NCBI RefSeq assembly: GCF_003351745.1
Contig: NZ_CP031222.1
Coordinates: forward strand, 912,207 to 976,206
Direction of reading: 5' to 3'
Source: Aquirhabdus parva
GTDB lineage: Bacteria; Pseudomonadota; Gammaproteobacteria; Pseudomonadales; Moraxellaceae
Length of the DNA: 64,000 nucleotides
Within the stretch, counting starts at the first letter, position 1. Each line of letters opens with the position of its first letter. The position numbers were made by a program, and so were the translations under genes. The notes under the pieces are model-generated. The model ran no database searches, was not told the origin of the DNA, and saw only the letters and a program-made list of their open reading frames with translations. This document shows, piece after piece, positions 56,299 through 64,000 of this stretch.

Positions 56299-57237
56299 TT
56301 AATGAACAGCGCTGGGTTCATAGGTGAGTTCTTTAACCCAACTTGGCATGTCAGGCATCTTATTGGCAGGAAGTCGATCCGTTGCTCTGACCATTGCATC
56401 TACAGGAATGTGGTAGGTTCGGTTTTTACGATTGACCACCATACGCGCATTCCAGTTGATGATCTGATACCAAGGATTGCGGCGACCTTCAGCCGTACGA
56501 CCAGCAATTTTTTCAAACTTGCGCATGGCCGCGTAGAGTTTTTCTTCGGGAAGCCCCATCTTGATGACGTTATCACGCATTTTATTGAGGAGCGGCAGGT
56601 AAGCGGCGATGCCCAGTAATAAACGTGGATCGATAATTCGTGCTGCCATTTTTGAAAGTTCAATCAATGTTTTGTTATAGCCTTGAGCTTCCATGACCGA
56701 AAAACCCACACCCAAGTGGCGTGATTCATCATCATTAATCAAATCGAAAGCTCGGTGACAAATAGGATCTTCAACGGTTTCAAGCAAGAATGTACAGAGT
56801 GCTCCATCCAATGCGACTTCAAGCATTGGAATCACAGCACCGAGCACGTAAAATGGCATTTTATCGGCGTAGGTATCTAGCCATTTGATGGTGAGGCGTA
56901 AGTTTTTGTTTGGTTCAGGAATTACATCGCCATCCAGCATGCCCCAGCGCTTCATGAGTGCCATTTCAGCATTGGCATGGCGTTGTTCTTCAGCATGAAA
57001 GTGACTATACATTTGTTTCAATGTTTCAGTCGGTGCTTTCTTTGACATGGCGGAGAAAGCTCGTGCACCAATATGTTCAATCCACATGAGATCGGCCATA
57101 AAGGGTTTGAGTTTTGCGTAAAGCTCTGGATTGCCCGTCACAAGTTCTGCACCCGGCGCGTCCCAATCAATATCGGACAGTGCCCATTGGGTTGCTCTGA
57201 CTTTAGCCAGCATTTTATCGAGATCAATAGAAGCCAT
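56299..57237 (-). CDS. Ferritin-like di-iron protein (putative oxygenase or hydrolase)
   Basis: 312 residues; ATG 57237 follows GGAG. Helical protein with the spacing of a di-iron carboxylate centre: a Glu in DLMWIEHIGARAFS, then Glu-x2-His in HAEEQRHANAE, a Glu in MLEVALDGAL and Glu-x2-His in DDESRHLGVGF. This is the E, ExxH, E, ExxH pattern of ferritin-like oxidases. The family is not one I can name. It pairs with a Baeyer-Villiger-type monooxygenase gene downstream and a TetR regulator upstream, so oxidative breakdown of a lipid or hydrocarbon is plausible but unproven. Confidence 0.75.
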   Translation of the reverse strand: MASIDLDKMLAKVRATQWALSDIDWDAPGAELVTGNPELYAKLKPFMADLMWIEHIGARAFSAMSKKAPTETLKQMYSHFHAEEQRHANAEMALMKRWGMLDGDVIPEPNKNLRLTIKWLDTYADKMPFYVLGAVIPMLEVALDGALCTFLLETVEDPICHRAFDLINDDESRHLGVGFSVMEAQGYNKTLIELSKMAARIIDPRLLLGIAAYLPLLNKMRDNVIKMGLPEEKLYAAMRKFEKIAGRTAEGRRNPWYQIINWNARMVVNRKNRTYHIPVDAMVRATDRLPANKMPDMPSWVKELTYEPSAVH

Positions 57238-57324
57238 GATTATCTCCGCATTGCAAATATGATGAAGGGGGCAAGAATGGTTAAGCTATTTAGTCAACCT
57301 TTGCCACGGCTTAAGGGCAGCTAT

Positions 57325-57340
57325 ATGCTATTTCTAGCAT
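57325..57340. promoter_or_regulatory. Candidate TetR operator between di-iron gene and tetR
   Basis: ATGCTA-TTTC-TAGCAT, a perfect 6-4-6 inverted repeat of 16 bp in the divergent gap, a common TetR operator size. A weaker pair CCGACT/AGTCGG lies at 57473-57499 closer to the regulator start. Confidence 0.45.
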
Positions 57341-57506
57341 TGTCTGAACTGCTGTAATTGTCTTAAAAATTTGTTTTTTCAAGATTTTGACTATGTGCCG
57401 ATTTACTCATTTAAGATCGGATATATGATCAATGTGGCAATTGATCCAATCCTATACAAACCTCAGAATAATCCGACTCTCTGTTCGGATACAAGTCGGT
57501 TCCATT

Positions 57507-58121
57507 ATGGTCAGAAAACCTAAACAGCAACGCGCAAAAGTTACCGTAGATACGATTATCCAAGCGGGATTTATTGCGGTTTCCCAGAGCGGAATACATG
57601 GGGCAACAACACGCCAAATTGCTGAAATATCAGGAATTGGTGTCGGGTCGTTGTATGAGTATTTTGAAAATAAGGAAGCAATCTATCAGGCCATGAATCA
57701 GCACTTTGTGAATGATATTGTCGACATGCTGCGTAAGCTTACGCCTAACCTTGTTCGGTTAAATTTACACGATGTCGTCGAATTACTGTTGAATAGCTTC
57801 AGCGATCTGCTGCGTAGGGATGGTGGAATTTACTTGAAGTATGTGCGCTATTCGCGTTATTCGCCGCTGATTGAAACAGCACTGATGGAGTTTGCAATGC
57901 GCTATGCCATGCATAATCCCAAATTTCTACGTCTCGAAAATATGGCAACGATTAATTATATTTGTATTACAGGGGGGATTTTTAGTGTGATCCGGCATCT
58001 AAGCACACCAACACCCAATGTAACATTTGATCAGCTACTTGAAGGCTTAAGTCGCATGACAACGAGTTACTTTGATGCTGAATTTGCGCGTTTAGATCAC
58101 GTTGAAAAACCAAACCTTTAA
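57507..58121 (+). CDS. TetR-family transcriptional regulator
   Basis: 204 residues from ATG 57507; the ORF to 57432 has no conserved N-terminus. Helix-turn-helix: TVDTIIQAGFIAVSQSGIHGATTRQIAEISGIGVGSLYEYFENKEAIYQ. The C-terminal ligand domain has YLKYVRYSRYSPLIE and FSVIRHLSTPTPNVTF, without features that name a ligand. It is divergent from the di-iron and monooxygenase genes and probably represses them and itself. Confidence 0.85.
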   Translation: MVRKPKQQRAKVTVDTIIQAGFIAVSQSGIHGATTRQIAEISGIGVGSLYEYFENKEAIYQAMNQHFVNDIVDMLRKLTPNLVRLNLHDVVELLLNSFSDLLRRDGGIYLKYVRYSRYSPLIETALMEFAMRYAMHNPKFLRLENMATINYICITGGIFSVIRHLSTPTPNVTFDQLLEGLSRMTTSYFDAEFARLDHVEKPNL

Positions 58122-58131
58122 TAGAGTAATT

Positions 58132-59208
58132 CTAAGTGTGTTTTATAGCGCGTTGTAAAATAGCGAGCGTTGTAGGATTCTCATAAAAGGGTTTGAATTG
58201 CCGTGTGAGGATCTCGCGAATATACCCATGTTCATCGAGCACTTGAATGACTGGTGGGGCGAAGCGTGAAATTTCTGCAAGCATATGGTTACGTGTGACA
58301 CCGACATCTTCTAGAACTTCGGTAAGCGGAACGTCTTCATAAGCATTATAGAAAACATCAATCCCTGTATTGATCAGGCGCTGTATGTATTCGGTCTGGC
58401 GAATTTTACGCCATTCGTTGTAGCCAAGCACGAGAAACTCTTCAATGTCCAGCGGATCTAAACCCTTGGTAAATTCTGAAACGGATTCATCTCGCACCAC
58501 TTGCCAGAGTTGCCAGATTGCATCGTGCCAGACACTTTCATCTAACTGAGCCAAATCAGAACAGCTTTTTTTAATTGTTTTTGCGACCGCTTGACGCAGT
58601 GTACGTTCTAGCAGTTCTTCTTGCTGACGGACTCTACTGTTTAGTTTCTGACGGACATTAGATTTGAGTCGTCCTCGGAGTCCTTGCTGATTCTCGATAT
58701 CGACATTTGATGTGAGTTCTTGCAGCCAATTCGGTGATCGTTGGGTAATTTGTTGTTCGATGAGAATCAGGACATGGTCAGCAACAAACTGATGCAATGT
58801 AACGCTATGACCAATTTTATCGAGAATCAAGCGGCGAAATTCACCAAGCTCGACAATTTTATTGAGCCATTGCGAAGCACTATTATTGCTGAGTAACTCT
58901 TTGAGTTTTGGTGCGTCTTTTTGAGCCGTACGATGAAGCTGTTGCGCCATGTCTCCGGCAAGAGCAATGACGCCTGCACCAAGATTTAGCTCGAAAGCAA
59001 AGACACGGACGACATCTTTAAGCGCTTGACGACTGACTACTTCTCCAAGAGGAATTTCATCCGCTTGTGCCATCAGCATATCGAGCTCAGCAGCAGCGAG
59101 ATCAACAAGGCGGTCGTCGAGCAGGCGTGAACGCGCCTCCTCGACTTGCGCAGCTAATAATTCATCTGCGAGCGCTTTTACGGTAGCGTTTATTGTATTG
59201 TTGTCCAT
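58132..59208 (-). CDS. Conserved protein of unknown function downstream of nadE
   Basis: 358 residues from ATG 59208, with GAGAG upstream; the ATG at 59235 lies next to the nadE stop and has no site. The sequence is mostly helical and charged with repeated Leu/Ala heptads: EVVSRQALKDVVRVFAFELNLGAGVIALAG, then RLKSNVRQKLNSRVRQQEELLERTLRQAV near 175-215. No transmembrane segment, signal peptide or catalytic motif is visible. nadE is 36 bp upstream, so the two are probably co-transcribed. Long coiled coils suggest a structural or scaffolding role. Not recognised. Confidence 0.75.
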   Translation of the reverse strand: MDNNTINATVKALADELLAAQVEEARSRLLDDRLVDLAAAELDMLMAQADEIPLGEVVSRQALKDVVRVFAFELNLGAGVIALAGDMAQQLHRTAQKDAPKLKELLSNNSASQWLNKIVELGEFRRLILDKIGHSVTLHQFVADHVLILIEQQITQRSPNWLQELTSNVDIENQQGLRGRLKSNVRQKLNSRVRQQEELLERTLRQAVAKTIKKSCSDLAQLDESVWHDAIWQLWQVVRDESVSEFTKGLDPLDIEEFLVLGYNEWRKIRQTEYIQRLINTGIDVFYNAYEDVPLTEVLEDVGVTRNHMLAEISRFAPPVIQVLDEHGYIREILTRQFKPFYENPTTLAILQRAIKHT

Positions 59209-59244
59209 AAAAGTTCTCTCGGCCTCGCTATTCATTAGCGCTCA

Positions 59245-60873
59245 TTATTCGCCAGCGGTCCAACCATTGACCAGTGGATAGCGCCGCTCACGGCTAAATG
59301 CACGCCCACTAATCCGTGGGCCGAGTGCAGACTGCTTGCGCTTGTGTTCGTTGCGATCCACGAGATGAATCACATGTTGAACCGTTGCTTGATCAAAACC
59401 TTGTCCAACCAATGCATCCAAACTCATATCACGTTCAATATAGCCGTAGAGGATTGCATCTAATACGTCGTAAGGCGGTAACGAGTCTTGATCCGTTTGT
59501 TCAGGGCGAAGCTCTGCTGAAGGTGGACGGGTAATCACACGTTCAGGGATGACTGGTGTTTCTTCTAAAGAGTTTCGGAACTTAGCAAGTTCGTAAACTT
59601 GAGTTTTATATACATCTTTTAGAACATCAAAGCCACCAGCCATATCGCCATAAAGAGTTGCATAGCCGACCGACATTTCTGACTTATTGCCTGTGGTCAG
59701 GACCAATTGACCAAATTTATTGGATAGCGCCATAAGCACCGTTCCACGTGCACGTGCTTGAAGGTTTTCTTCAGTCGCATCAATAGGCGCATCAGCAAAC
59801 AAAGGTGCCAGAGTCTGTGCAAAGCTGTCGACAATGCCATGAATTTCGGCAACGTGATAGGCGACATTGAGGCGCTGTGCTTGAGCTTCCGCATCTTCCA
59901 TGCTGATCGCGGCAGTATAACGGTAAGGCATCATGACCGCATTGACCCTATCTGCACCGAGTGCATCGACGGCAATAGCAAGGCATAGTGCCGAGTCAAT
60001 ACCACCGGATAGACCAATAATGACGCCGGGGAAGCGCGAGTGATTCACGTAGTCGCTGACGGCAAGAACGAGGGCTTGATAGATTTCTGCGACTTTTGGC
60101 AGTGGCTTTAATGCTTCTTGGGCCACAAATGTGTTTTGCTCAAGATCGAAATTCACCAGCAGTAATTCAGCTTCAAAGCGACCTGCTTCGGCTGCAACCT
60201 GACCATCGGCGTTAATGGCCAATGATCCACCATCGAAAACGAGATCGTCTTGTGCACCCACAAGATTGACATAAGCAAGTGGGATTTCATTTTCTGAAGC
60301 ACGACGAGAAAGTAGTGTCCGACGTAGTTCTTGTTTACCGATTTGGAAAGGGGATGCATTGAGGACTAATACCAGATCAGCGCCATTATCTTTCAATGTT
60401 TTAATCGGTTGGCGATGCCAAATGTCTTCACAAATCAGCAGACCAACTTTTCGACCACTGATTTCAAAGATCACACTGTCTGTGCCTGCATCGAAATAAC
60501 GGGCTTCATCAAAAACACTGTAATTCGGCAGTTTCTGCTTATGATAGACGCCACGCTGAGCACCATGGGCGAAAACCCCTGCGCTGTTGAAACGTTTTTT
60601 GTGGGCGGTATCATTAAGTGGGTAACCGACCACAACGACGATGCCTTCGATTGCTGCAATTTGTGCCAATGCTGCATGAATACGTGGGGTCAAACTGGGT
60701 CTAAGCAAAAGATCTTCCGGAGGATATCCCGTTAATGCAAGCTCAGGAAATACAATAATTTGTGCGCCTTTTTCCCGTGCTGCATTGGATTGTTCGATAA
60801 TTTTTTGGGTATTGCCAGCGATGTCGCCGACTAAAAAAGCAGATTGCGCTAAAGCAAGGGTTAAAACACTCAT
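59245..60873 (-). CDS. nadE: Glutamine-dependent NAD+ synthetase
   Basis: 542 residues with two domains. The nitrilase-type glutaminase (1-250) has the Glu-Lys-Cys triad in FPELALTGYPPEDLL, YHKQKLPNYSVFDE and LLICEDIWHRQ. The ammonia-dependent synthetase follows with the P-loop GLSGGIDSALCLAIA near 290 and TGNKSEMSVGYATLYGD. It amidates nicotinic acid adenine dinucleotide to NAD+. Confidence 0.95.
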   Translation of the reverse strand: MSVLTLALAQSAFLVGDIAGNTQKIIEQSNAAREKGAQIIVFPELALTGYPPEDLLLRPSLTPRIHAALAQIAAIEGIVVVVGYPLNDTAHKKRFNSAGVFAHGAQRGVYHKQKLPNYSVFDEARYFDAGTDSVIFEISGRKVGLLICEDIWHRQPIKTLKDNGADLVLVLNASPFQIGKQELRRTLLSRRASENEIPLAYVNLVGAQDDLVFDGGSLAINADGQVAAEAGRFEAELLLVNFDLEQNTFVAQEALKPLPKVAEIYQALVLAVSDYVNHSRFPGVIIGLSGGIDSALCLAIAVDALGADRVNAVMMPYRYTAAISMEDAEAQAQRLNVAYHVAEIHGIVDSFAQTLAPLFADAPIDATEENLQARARGTVLMALSNKFGQLVLTTGNKSEMSVGYATLYGDMAGGFDVLKDVYKTQVYELAKFRNSLEETPVIPERVITRPPSAELRPEQTDQDSLPPYDVLDAILYGYIERDMSLDALVGQGFDQATVQHVIHLVDRNEHKRKQSALGPRISGRAFSRERRYPLVNGWTAGE

Positions 60874-61089
60874 GTTTTATAAAAATTCCAATAAAAGCGT
60901 ACCCTTTAAATGGGTCGCTGTGACTATAATTTGATGTACCCCCACTATATCGCAGGCGGCAACATTTATACAGAAATTGCAGGTATGATTTTTGGGTAAA
61001 TATGTGACCTTTGGGTTTAAGTCAGATCATTTTAGTGATGATAGATTAACACTGTATTCAATGTGGATTAAAGGTGAAAGTAGATTAGT

Positions 61090-61299
61090 ATGCTGAAATT
61101 GTTGATTATTGCTGGCGTTATCCTCTACCTTGTGCGCGTGATTTGGCGCATGATGTCTCCTGCCTTACCCCCAGAACGTGAGGCCTTGGAGTTGAAGGCG
61201 TGTGCGTTTTGCAATACCTTGGTCCGTGTTGACAAGGGGGTGAGTTTACGCGAGCATTTTTTTTGTAGTCGTGATCATGCGAACCGTTTTTTTCAATAA
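61090..61299 (+). CDS. Small membrane-anchored zinc-ribbon-like protein (PP0621 type)
   Basis: 69 residues. An N-terminal transmembrane helix (LLIIAGVILYLVRVIW) is followed by a Cys motif CAFCNTLVRVDKGVSL-EHFFCS-DHANRFF, with Cys, Cys, Cys and His candidates for a zinc site. It resembles the PP0621 family, of unknown function. Only 15 bp separate it from the next gene, so the two are probably one operon. Confidence 0.8.
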   Translation: MLKLLIIAGVILYLVRVIWRMMSPALPPEREALELKACAFCNTLVRVDKGVSLREHFFCSRDHANRFFQ

Positions 61300-61314
61300 T
61301 GGAGTGATTTAAAG

Positions 61315-61842
61315 TTGTTTAATCCATGGAGAGAAAAAGCACGCTCGTTGACGCGTTTCTTTTTGAAGCCCTTTAGCATAAATGTCTCTCAACAATCGAC
61401 CCTTTTTCTGAATGCATTCAGACCAACATGCCGGACTTTAACCGTAGGTGAGTGCGCTTTAGCACGTTCGGTTTTTGGCGAAAGCTTGGACCTGACGACG
61501 ATTCGTTTATGTAGTAGTCGATTGATTCTTAAAAACTATGCGATGAGTCCCAATGGTTCGGTCTATTTTCATCCTGATGACTTGGTGGATGATTTTAGTG
61601 TGCTGTCGTTAGAGTTGCAGTCATGGTTGATTCATGAGCTTACCCATGTCTGGCAAGTACAGCGAGGTATGAAAGTGGTTAGGCGCGCGCTATTGAATCG
61701 GCGATATCGCTATGTTCTAAAAGACGGGAAAACCTTCTTACAGTATGGGATTGAGCAACAAGCGCAAATGGTGCAAGACTGGTTTCTACGAAATGCTAGA
61801 AATGAGCCTTGTGCGGATTTAAAAGCGTGTTTGCCTTTTTAA
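61315..61842 (+). CDS. HExxH-motif protein, putative metallopeptidase
   Basis: 175 residues from TTG 61315, with GGAG ten bases upstream. WLIHELTHVWQVQRG near 105-119 contains the zinc-protease motif His-Glu-x-x-His, and YGIEQQAQMVQDWF follows, with a Glu for a third ligand. The opening YAMSPNGSVYFHPDDL looks like the beginning of small HExxH proteins in Acinetobacter and related bacteria. No signal peptide. A role near the preceding membrane zinc-ribbon-like protein is inferred from position only. Confidence 0.72.
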   Translation: MFNPWREKARSLTRFFLKPFSINVSQQSTLFLNAFRPTCRTLTVGECALARSVFGESLDLTTIRLCSSRLILKNYAMSPNGSVYFHPDDLVDDFSVLSLELQSWLIHELTHVWQVQRGMKVVRRALLNRRYRYVLKDGKTFLQYGIEQQAQMVQDWFLRNARNEPCADLKACLPF

Positions 61843-61846
61843 GATA

Positions 61847-62413
61847 TTATTTTTCCATATCTTTTATTAATTTTTCTGTTGTCATAATTTTCGCATATTC
61901 GTCATCTAAATTCGCAAGAGACATATCGTGAACTTCTTCTGCAGTACGCGGTCTACCACTGTAGTCGTGCTTTGCAAAAGCAAAGGTCGCATCATTGATC
62001 ACGATCGTATTAAATCCTAAATTTCCAGCACTGCGTACTGTTGCCTCAACTGAGTTGTTGGTACTCACGCCGACAATGACGAGACTTTTGATATTACGTT
62101 GATGCAACCAACGTTCTAAGCCACTCTGAATAAAAGCATCGGGTACGTTCTTTTCGACAACATGCTCATGGGGCAGGGGGGCAAGTTCGGGTTGAAAGTC
62201 TGCGGATGGTTGATTGGGATAGAACGATGAGTTTAAGGATCGTGATATATGACGAATATGGATAATCGGCTGCTTTTCTTGTCGCCACAACGTCAACAAC
62301 GTAGCAATATTCTTTTCAGCAGTCGGATTGTTGCGCTCGCCAGCAGTGGGAAGACTCATGCCGATTTGCATATCAATGATGATGAGTGCAGTTGGAGTGT
62401 TTGGCAAGTTCAT
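61847..62413 (-). CDS. Isochorismatase-like cysteine hydrolase
   Basis: 188 residues from ATG 62413, with AAGGAT upstream; the ORF to 62482 lacks conserved sequence and crosses the gltA terminator. LIIIDMQIGM near 12 supplies the Asp, and VIVGVSTNNSVEATVRSAGNLGF near 127 corresponds to the nucleophile region. The usual Cys (GVxTdxCV) is replaced by Asn-Ser (VSTNNSV), so catalysis is doubtful or uses Ser. ATFAFAKHDYSGRPRTAEEVHDMSLANL follows the family. Confidence 0.8.
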   Translation of the reverse strand: MNLPNTPTALIIIDMQIGMSLPTAGERNNPTAEKNIATLLTLWRQEKQPIIHIRHISRSLNSSFYPNQPSADFQPELAPLPHEHVVEKNVPDAFIQSGLERWLHQRNIKSLVIVGVSTNNSVEATVRSAGNLGFNTIVINDATFAFAKHDYSGRPRTAEEVHDMSLANLDDEYAKIMTTEKLIKDMEK

Positions 62414-62450
62414 TATCCTTTCATCAAGTAAGTGAATTGAGTTCAAAATA

Positions 62451-62478
62451 AAAAAAGACTGCCGAAGCAGTCTTTTTA
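62451..62478 (-). terminator. Terminator after gltA
   Basis: On the minus strand AGACTGC-TTCG-GCAGTCT (62456-62473), an extra-stable UUCG tetraloop, ends in a T-run. It lies between the gltA stop and the cysteine hydrolase start. Confidence 0.88.
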
Positions 62479-62531
62479 TCACAGCTAGTGTTGTTTACAC
62501 CAGCCTTGTGATCAAGCCAATATTTATAAAA

Positions 62532-63821
62532 TTAGCGCTTATCGAGTGGCGTGAAGTCGCGTTGCAATGAGCCAGTATACAGTTGACGTGGACGGCCAAT
62601 TTTGTATGCAGATGAATGCATTTCTAGCCAATGGCTGATCCAGCCGACAGTACGTGCCAGTGCGAAAATCACTGTGAACATGCTGGTTGGGATGCCAATT
62701 GCTTTCAGGATAATACCCGAATAGAAGTCGACGTTTGGATAGAGTTTGCGATCAACGAAGTACGGGTCGTTCAGTGCGATTTCTTCTAGTTTCATCGCCA
62801 GTTCTAACTGTGGATCGTTGATGCCAAGCGCAGCCAGCACTTCATCACAGGTTTCTTTCATCACTTTTGCGCGTGGGTCAAAGTTTTTGTATACACGATG
62901 ACCAAAGCCCATCAGTTTCACTTCTTTGGTTTTTACTTTTTCCATGAATTCTGGAACTTTATCGACAGAGCCGATTTCGTCCAACATTTTCAATACTGCT
63001 TCGTTTGCGCCGCCATGTGCAGGACCCCACAATGCTGCGATACCTGCTGCGATACATGCATATGGATTTGCGCCAGTAGAACCTGCAAGACGTACAGTTG
63101 ATGTTGATGCATTTTGTTCATGGTCTGCATGCAGCGTGAAGATACGGTCCATTGCTTTTGCAAGGATAGGGTTCACTTTGTAATCTACATCGGCAGGTAC
63201 AGCGAACATCATGTAGAGGAAGTTTTCAGCGTAGTTCAAGTCGTTACGTGGGTACATAAACGGTTGACCGACTGAATACTTGTAGCACATTGCTGCGATC
63301 GTGGGAATTTTTGCAACGAGGCGGATAGCAGTAATGTTGCGATGATCAACATTGTTGACATCTAAAGCGTCATGGTAGAACGCTGACAGAGCACCTACCA
63401 CGCCACACATCACCGCCATTGGATGTGCGTCGCGACGGAAGCCATCGAAAAATTTACGGATTTGATCGTGAACCATCGTGTGGTTGGTCACGAGTTTAAC
63501 GAACTCTTCTTTTTGTTCGCTTGTTGGCAACTCGCCATTCAATAACAGGTAACAAACTTCTAAATAATCTGACTGATCAGCCAGTTGTGCGATTGGGTAG
63601 CCACGATGCAGCAGGATTCCTTGATCGCCATCAATGTACGTGATTTTGGATTCACAGGCTGCAGTTGCCATGAAGCCAGGGTCAAATGTGAAATGATCTT
63701 TTGCTAAAATGTCTTTGACATCAATCACATCAGGACCAAGCGTGCCGCTATAAATCGGTAGCTCAATTTGTTGTTCGTTGAGCGTGAGTACGGCTTTTTT
63801 GCCAGTCGAAGTGCCAGACAT
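62532..63821 (-). CDS. gltA: Type II citrate synthase
   Basis: 429 residues, full length; ATG 63821 follows GGAGAG. Catalytic regions: His in [15 protein letters not shown] near 240, His in [18 protein letters not shown] near 308-325, and the Asp region [16 protein letters not shown]. It starts the citric acid cycle. The sequence is very close to that of Acinetobacter citrate synthase, a main reason for placing the window in Moraxellaceae. A divergent sdh operon may begin beyond the window edge. Confidence 0.97.
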   Translation of the reverse strand: MSGTSTGKKAVLTLNEQQIELPIYSGTLGPDVIDVKDILAKDHFTFDPGFMATAACESKITYIDGDQGILLHRGYPIAQLADQSDYLEVCYLLLNGELPTSEQKEEFVKLVTNHTMVHDQIRKFFDGFRRDAHPMAVMCGVVGALSAFYHDALDVNNVDHRNITAIRLVAKIPTIAAMCYKYSVGQPFMYPRNDLNYAENFLYMMFAVPADVDYKVNPILAKAMDRIFTLHADHEQNASTSTVRLAGSTGANPYACIAAGIAALWGPAHGGANEAVLKMLDEIGSVDKVPEFMEKVKTKEVKLMGFGHRVYKNFDPRAKVMKETCDEVLAALGINDPQLELAMKLEEIALNDPYFVDRKLYPNVDFYSGIILKAIGIPTSMFTVIFALARTVGWISHWLEMHSSAYKIGRPRQLYTGSLQRDFTPLDKR

Positions 63822-64000
63822 TTGGAAACTCTCCAGAAACGATAAACCAGAAAAATGATTGAGAACAAAGTTGCAGATCGCAAACGTATATCAAAATCGA
63901 ATTAAATCAACACCGAATTAAAGCAAAAGTACATTCAATCAGCGACCTTCACGACGCGCAGATGCGGTAAACACAGAGGTTTTTGAGGAGGACGCATAAA
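63822..64000. other. gltA upstream region
   Basis: About 180 bp before gltA. It is AT-rich in its middle and contains no gene I can support. A promoter toward gltA must lie here, but no single -35/-10 pair stands out. Confidence 0.4.

Overview
The window reads as a chromosomal segment from a gammaproteobacterium of the family Moraxellaceae. The citrate synthase, CoaD, ferredoxin, SmpB and TonB/ExbB-type proteins all look Acinetobacter-like, and base composition by eye is in the mid-40s % GC. A relative such as Alkanindiges or Aquirhabdus is as likely as Acinetobacter itself; no search was possible, so the genus is open. I see no insertion sequence, integrase, prophage or CRISPR array. The only trace of rearrangement is a decayed second copy of tRNA-Ser.

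Layout. 1-3.8 kb: an ExbB-ExbD-ExbD-(AgmX/PglI-type TonB-like) energy-transduction operon behind a Fur-like site, then tRNA-Ser(UGA) with a clear promoter and terminator. 4-7.8 kb: small envelope proteins, a tRNA-Ser relic, a lipoprotein and a DUF4105 protein. 7.8-10.9 kb: a reactive-aldehyde cassette of NemR-like TetR repressor, YqhD aldehyde reductase and CurA reductase; near-identical operators precede nemR and yqhD. 10.9-15.1 kb: patatin, an NTF2-like protein, FadH and a divergent PadR regulator with twin operators between the last two. 15-24.7 kb: pdxB with an overlapping degenerate EpmA-like gene, a large lipoprotein, argC, a DUF6776-like protein, clpS-clpA and an ArsC/Spx-like protein.

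24.7-45.7 kb is mostly housekeeping and hydrolases: a family VIII esterase-like protein, an exported tyrosine phosphatase, a GST, glyA, rlmA, a HAD hydrolase with an M23 peptidase, an acyltransferase, an acetolactate synthase-type enzyme, a TraR/DksA-like zinc finger protein, a secreted M4 metallopeptidase, a prolyl-hydroxylase-like oxygenase, metH, a Pit phosphate transporter behind a Pho box, smpB, coaD and a ferredoxin. 45.8-47 kb: rnpB, tRNA-Met and an orphan TonB C-terminal domain. 47.2-54.0 kb: a four-gene minus-strand operon (DUF4214-like protein, a 1401-residue protein with three glycosyltransferase modules, a WcbI-like protein, a GSCFA-like protein). This is the most distinctive accessory locus and probably makes or decorates a surface glycan. 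54.6-58.1 kb: a Baeyer-Villiger-type monooxygenase, a ferritin-like di-iron protein and a divergent TetR regulator. 58.1-64 kb: an unknown conserved protein, nadE, two small proteins, a cysteine hydrolase and gltA.

Regulation is unusually readable: twin NemR-type operators, twin TATGCA-N6-TGCATA PadR operators 42 bp apart, a Pho box before pit, a Fur-like box before exbB, a possible TetR operator at 57.33 kb and many intrinsic terminators. The points most worth following are the ExbD pair in which one member lacks the membrane Asp, the degenerate EpmA, the three-glycosyltransferase operon, the Pho-boxed Pit transporter and the tRNA-Ser relic.
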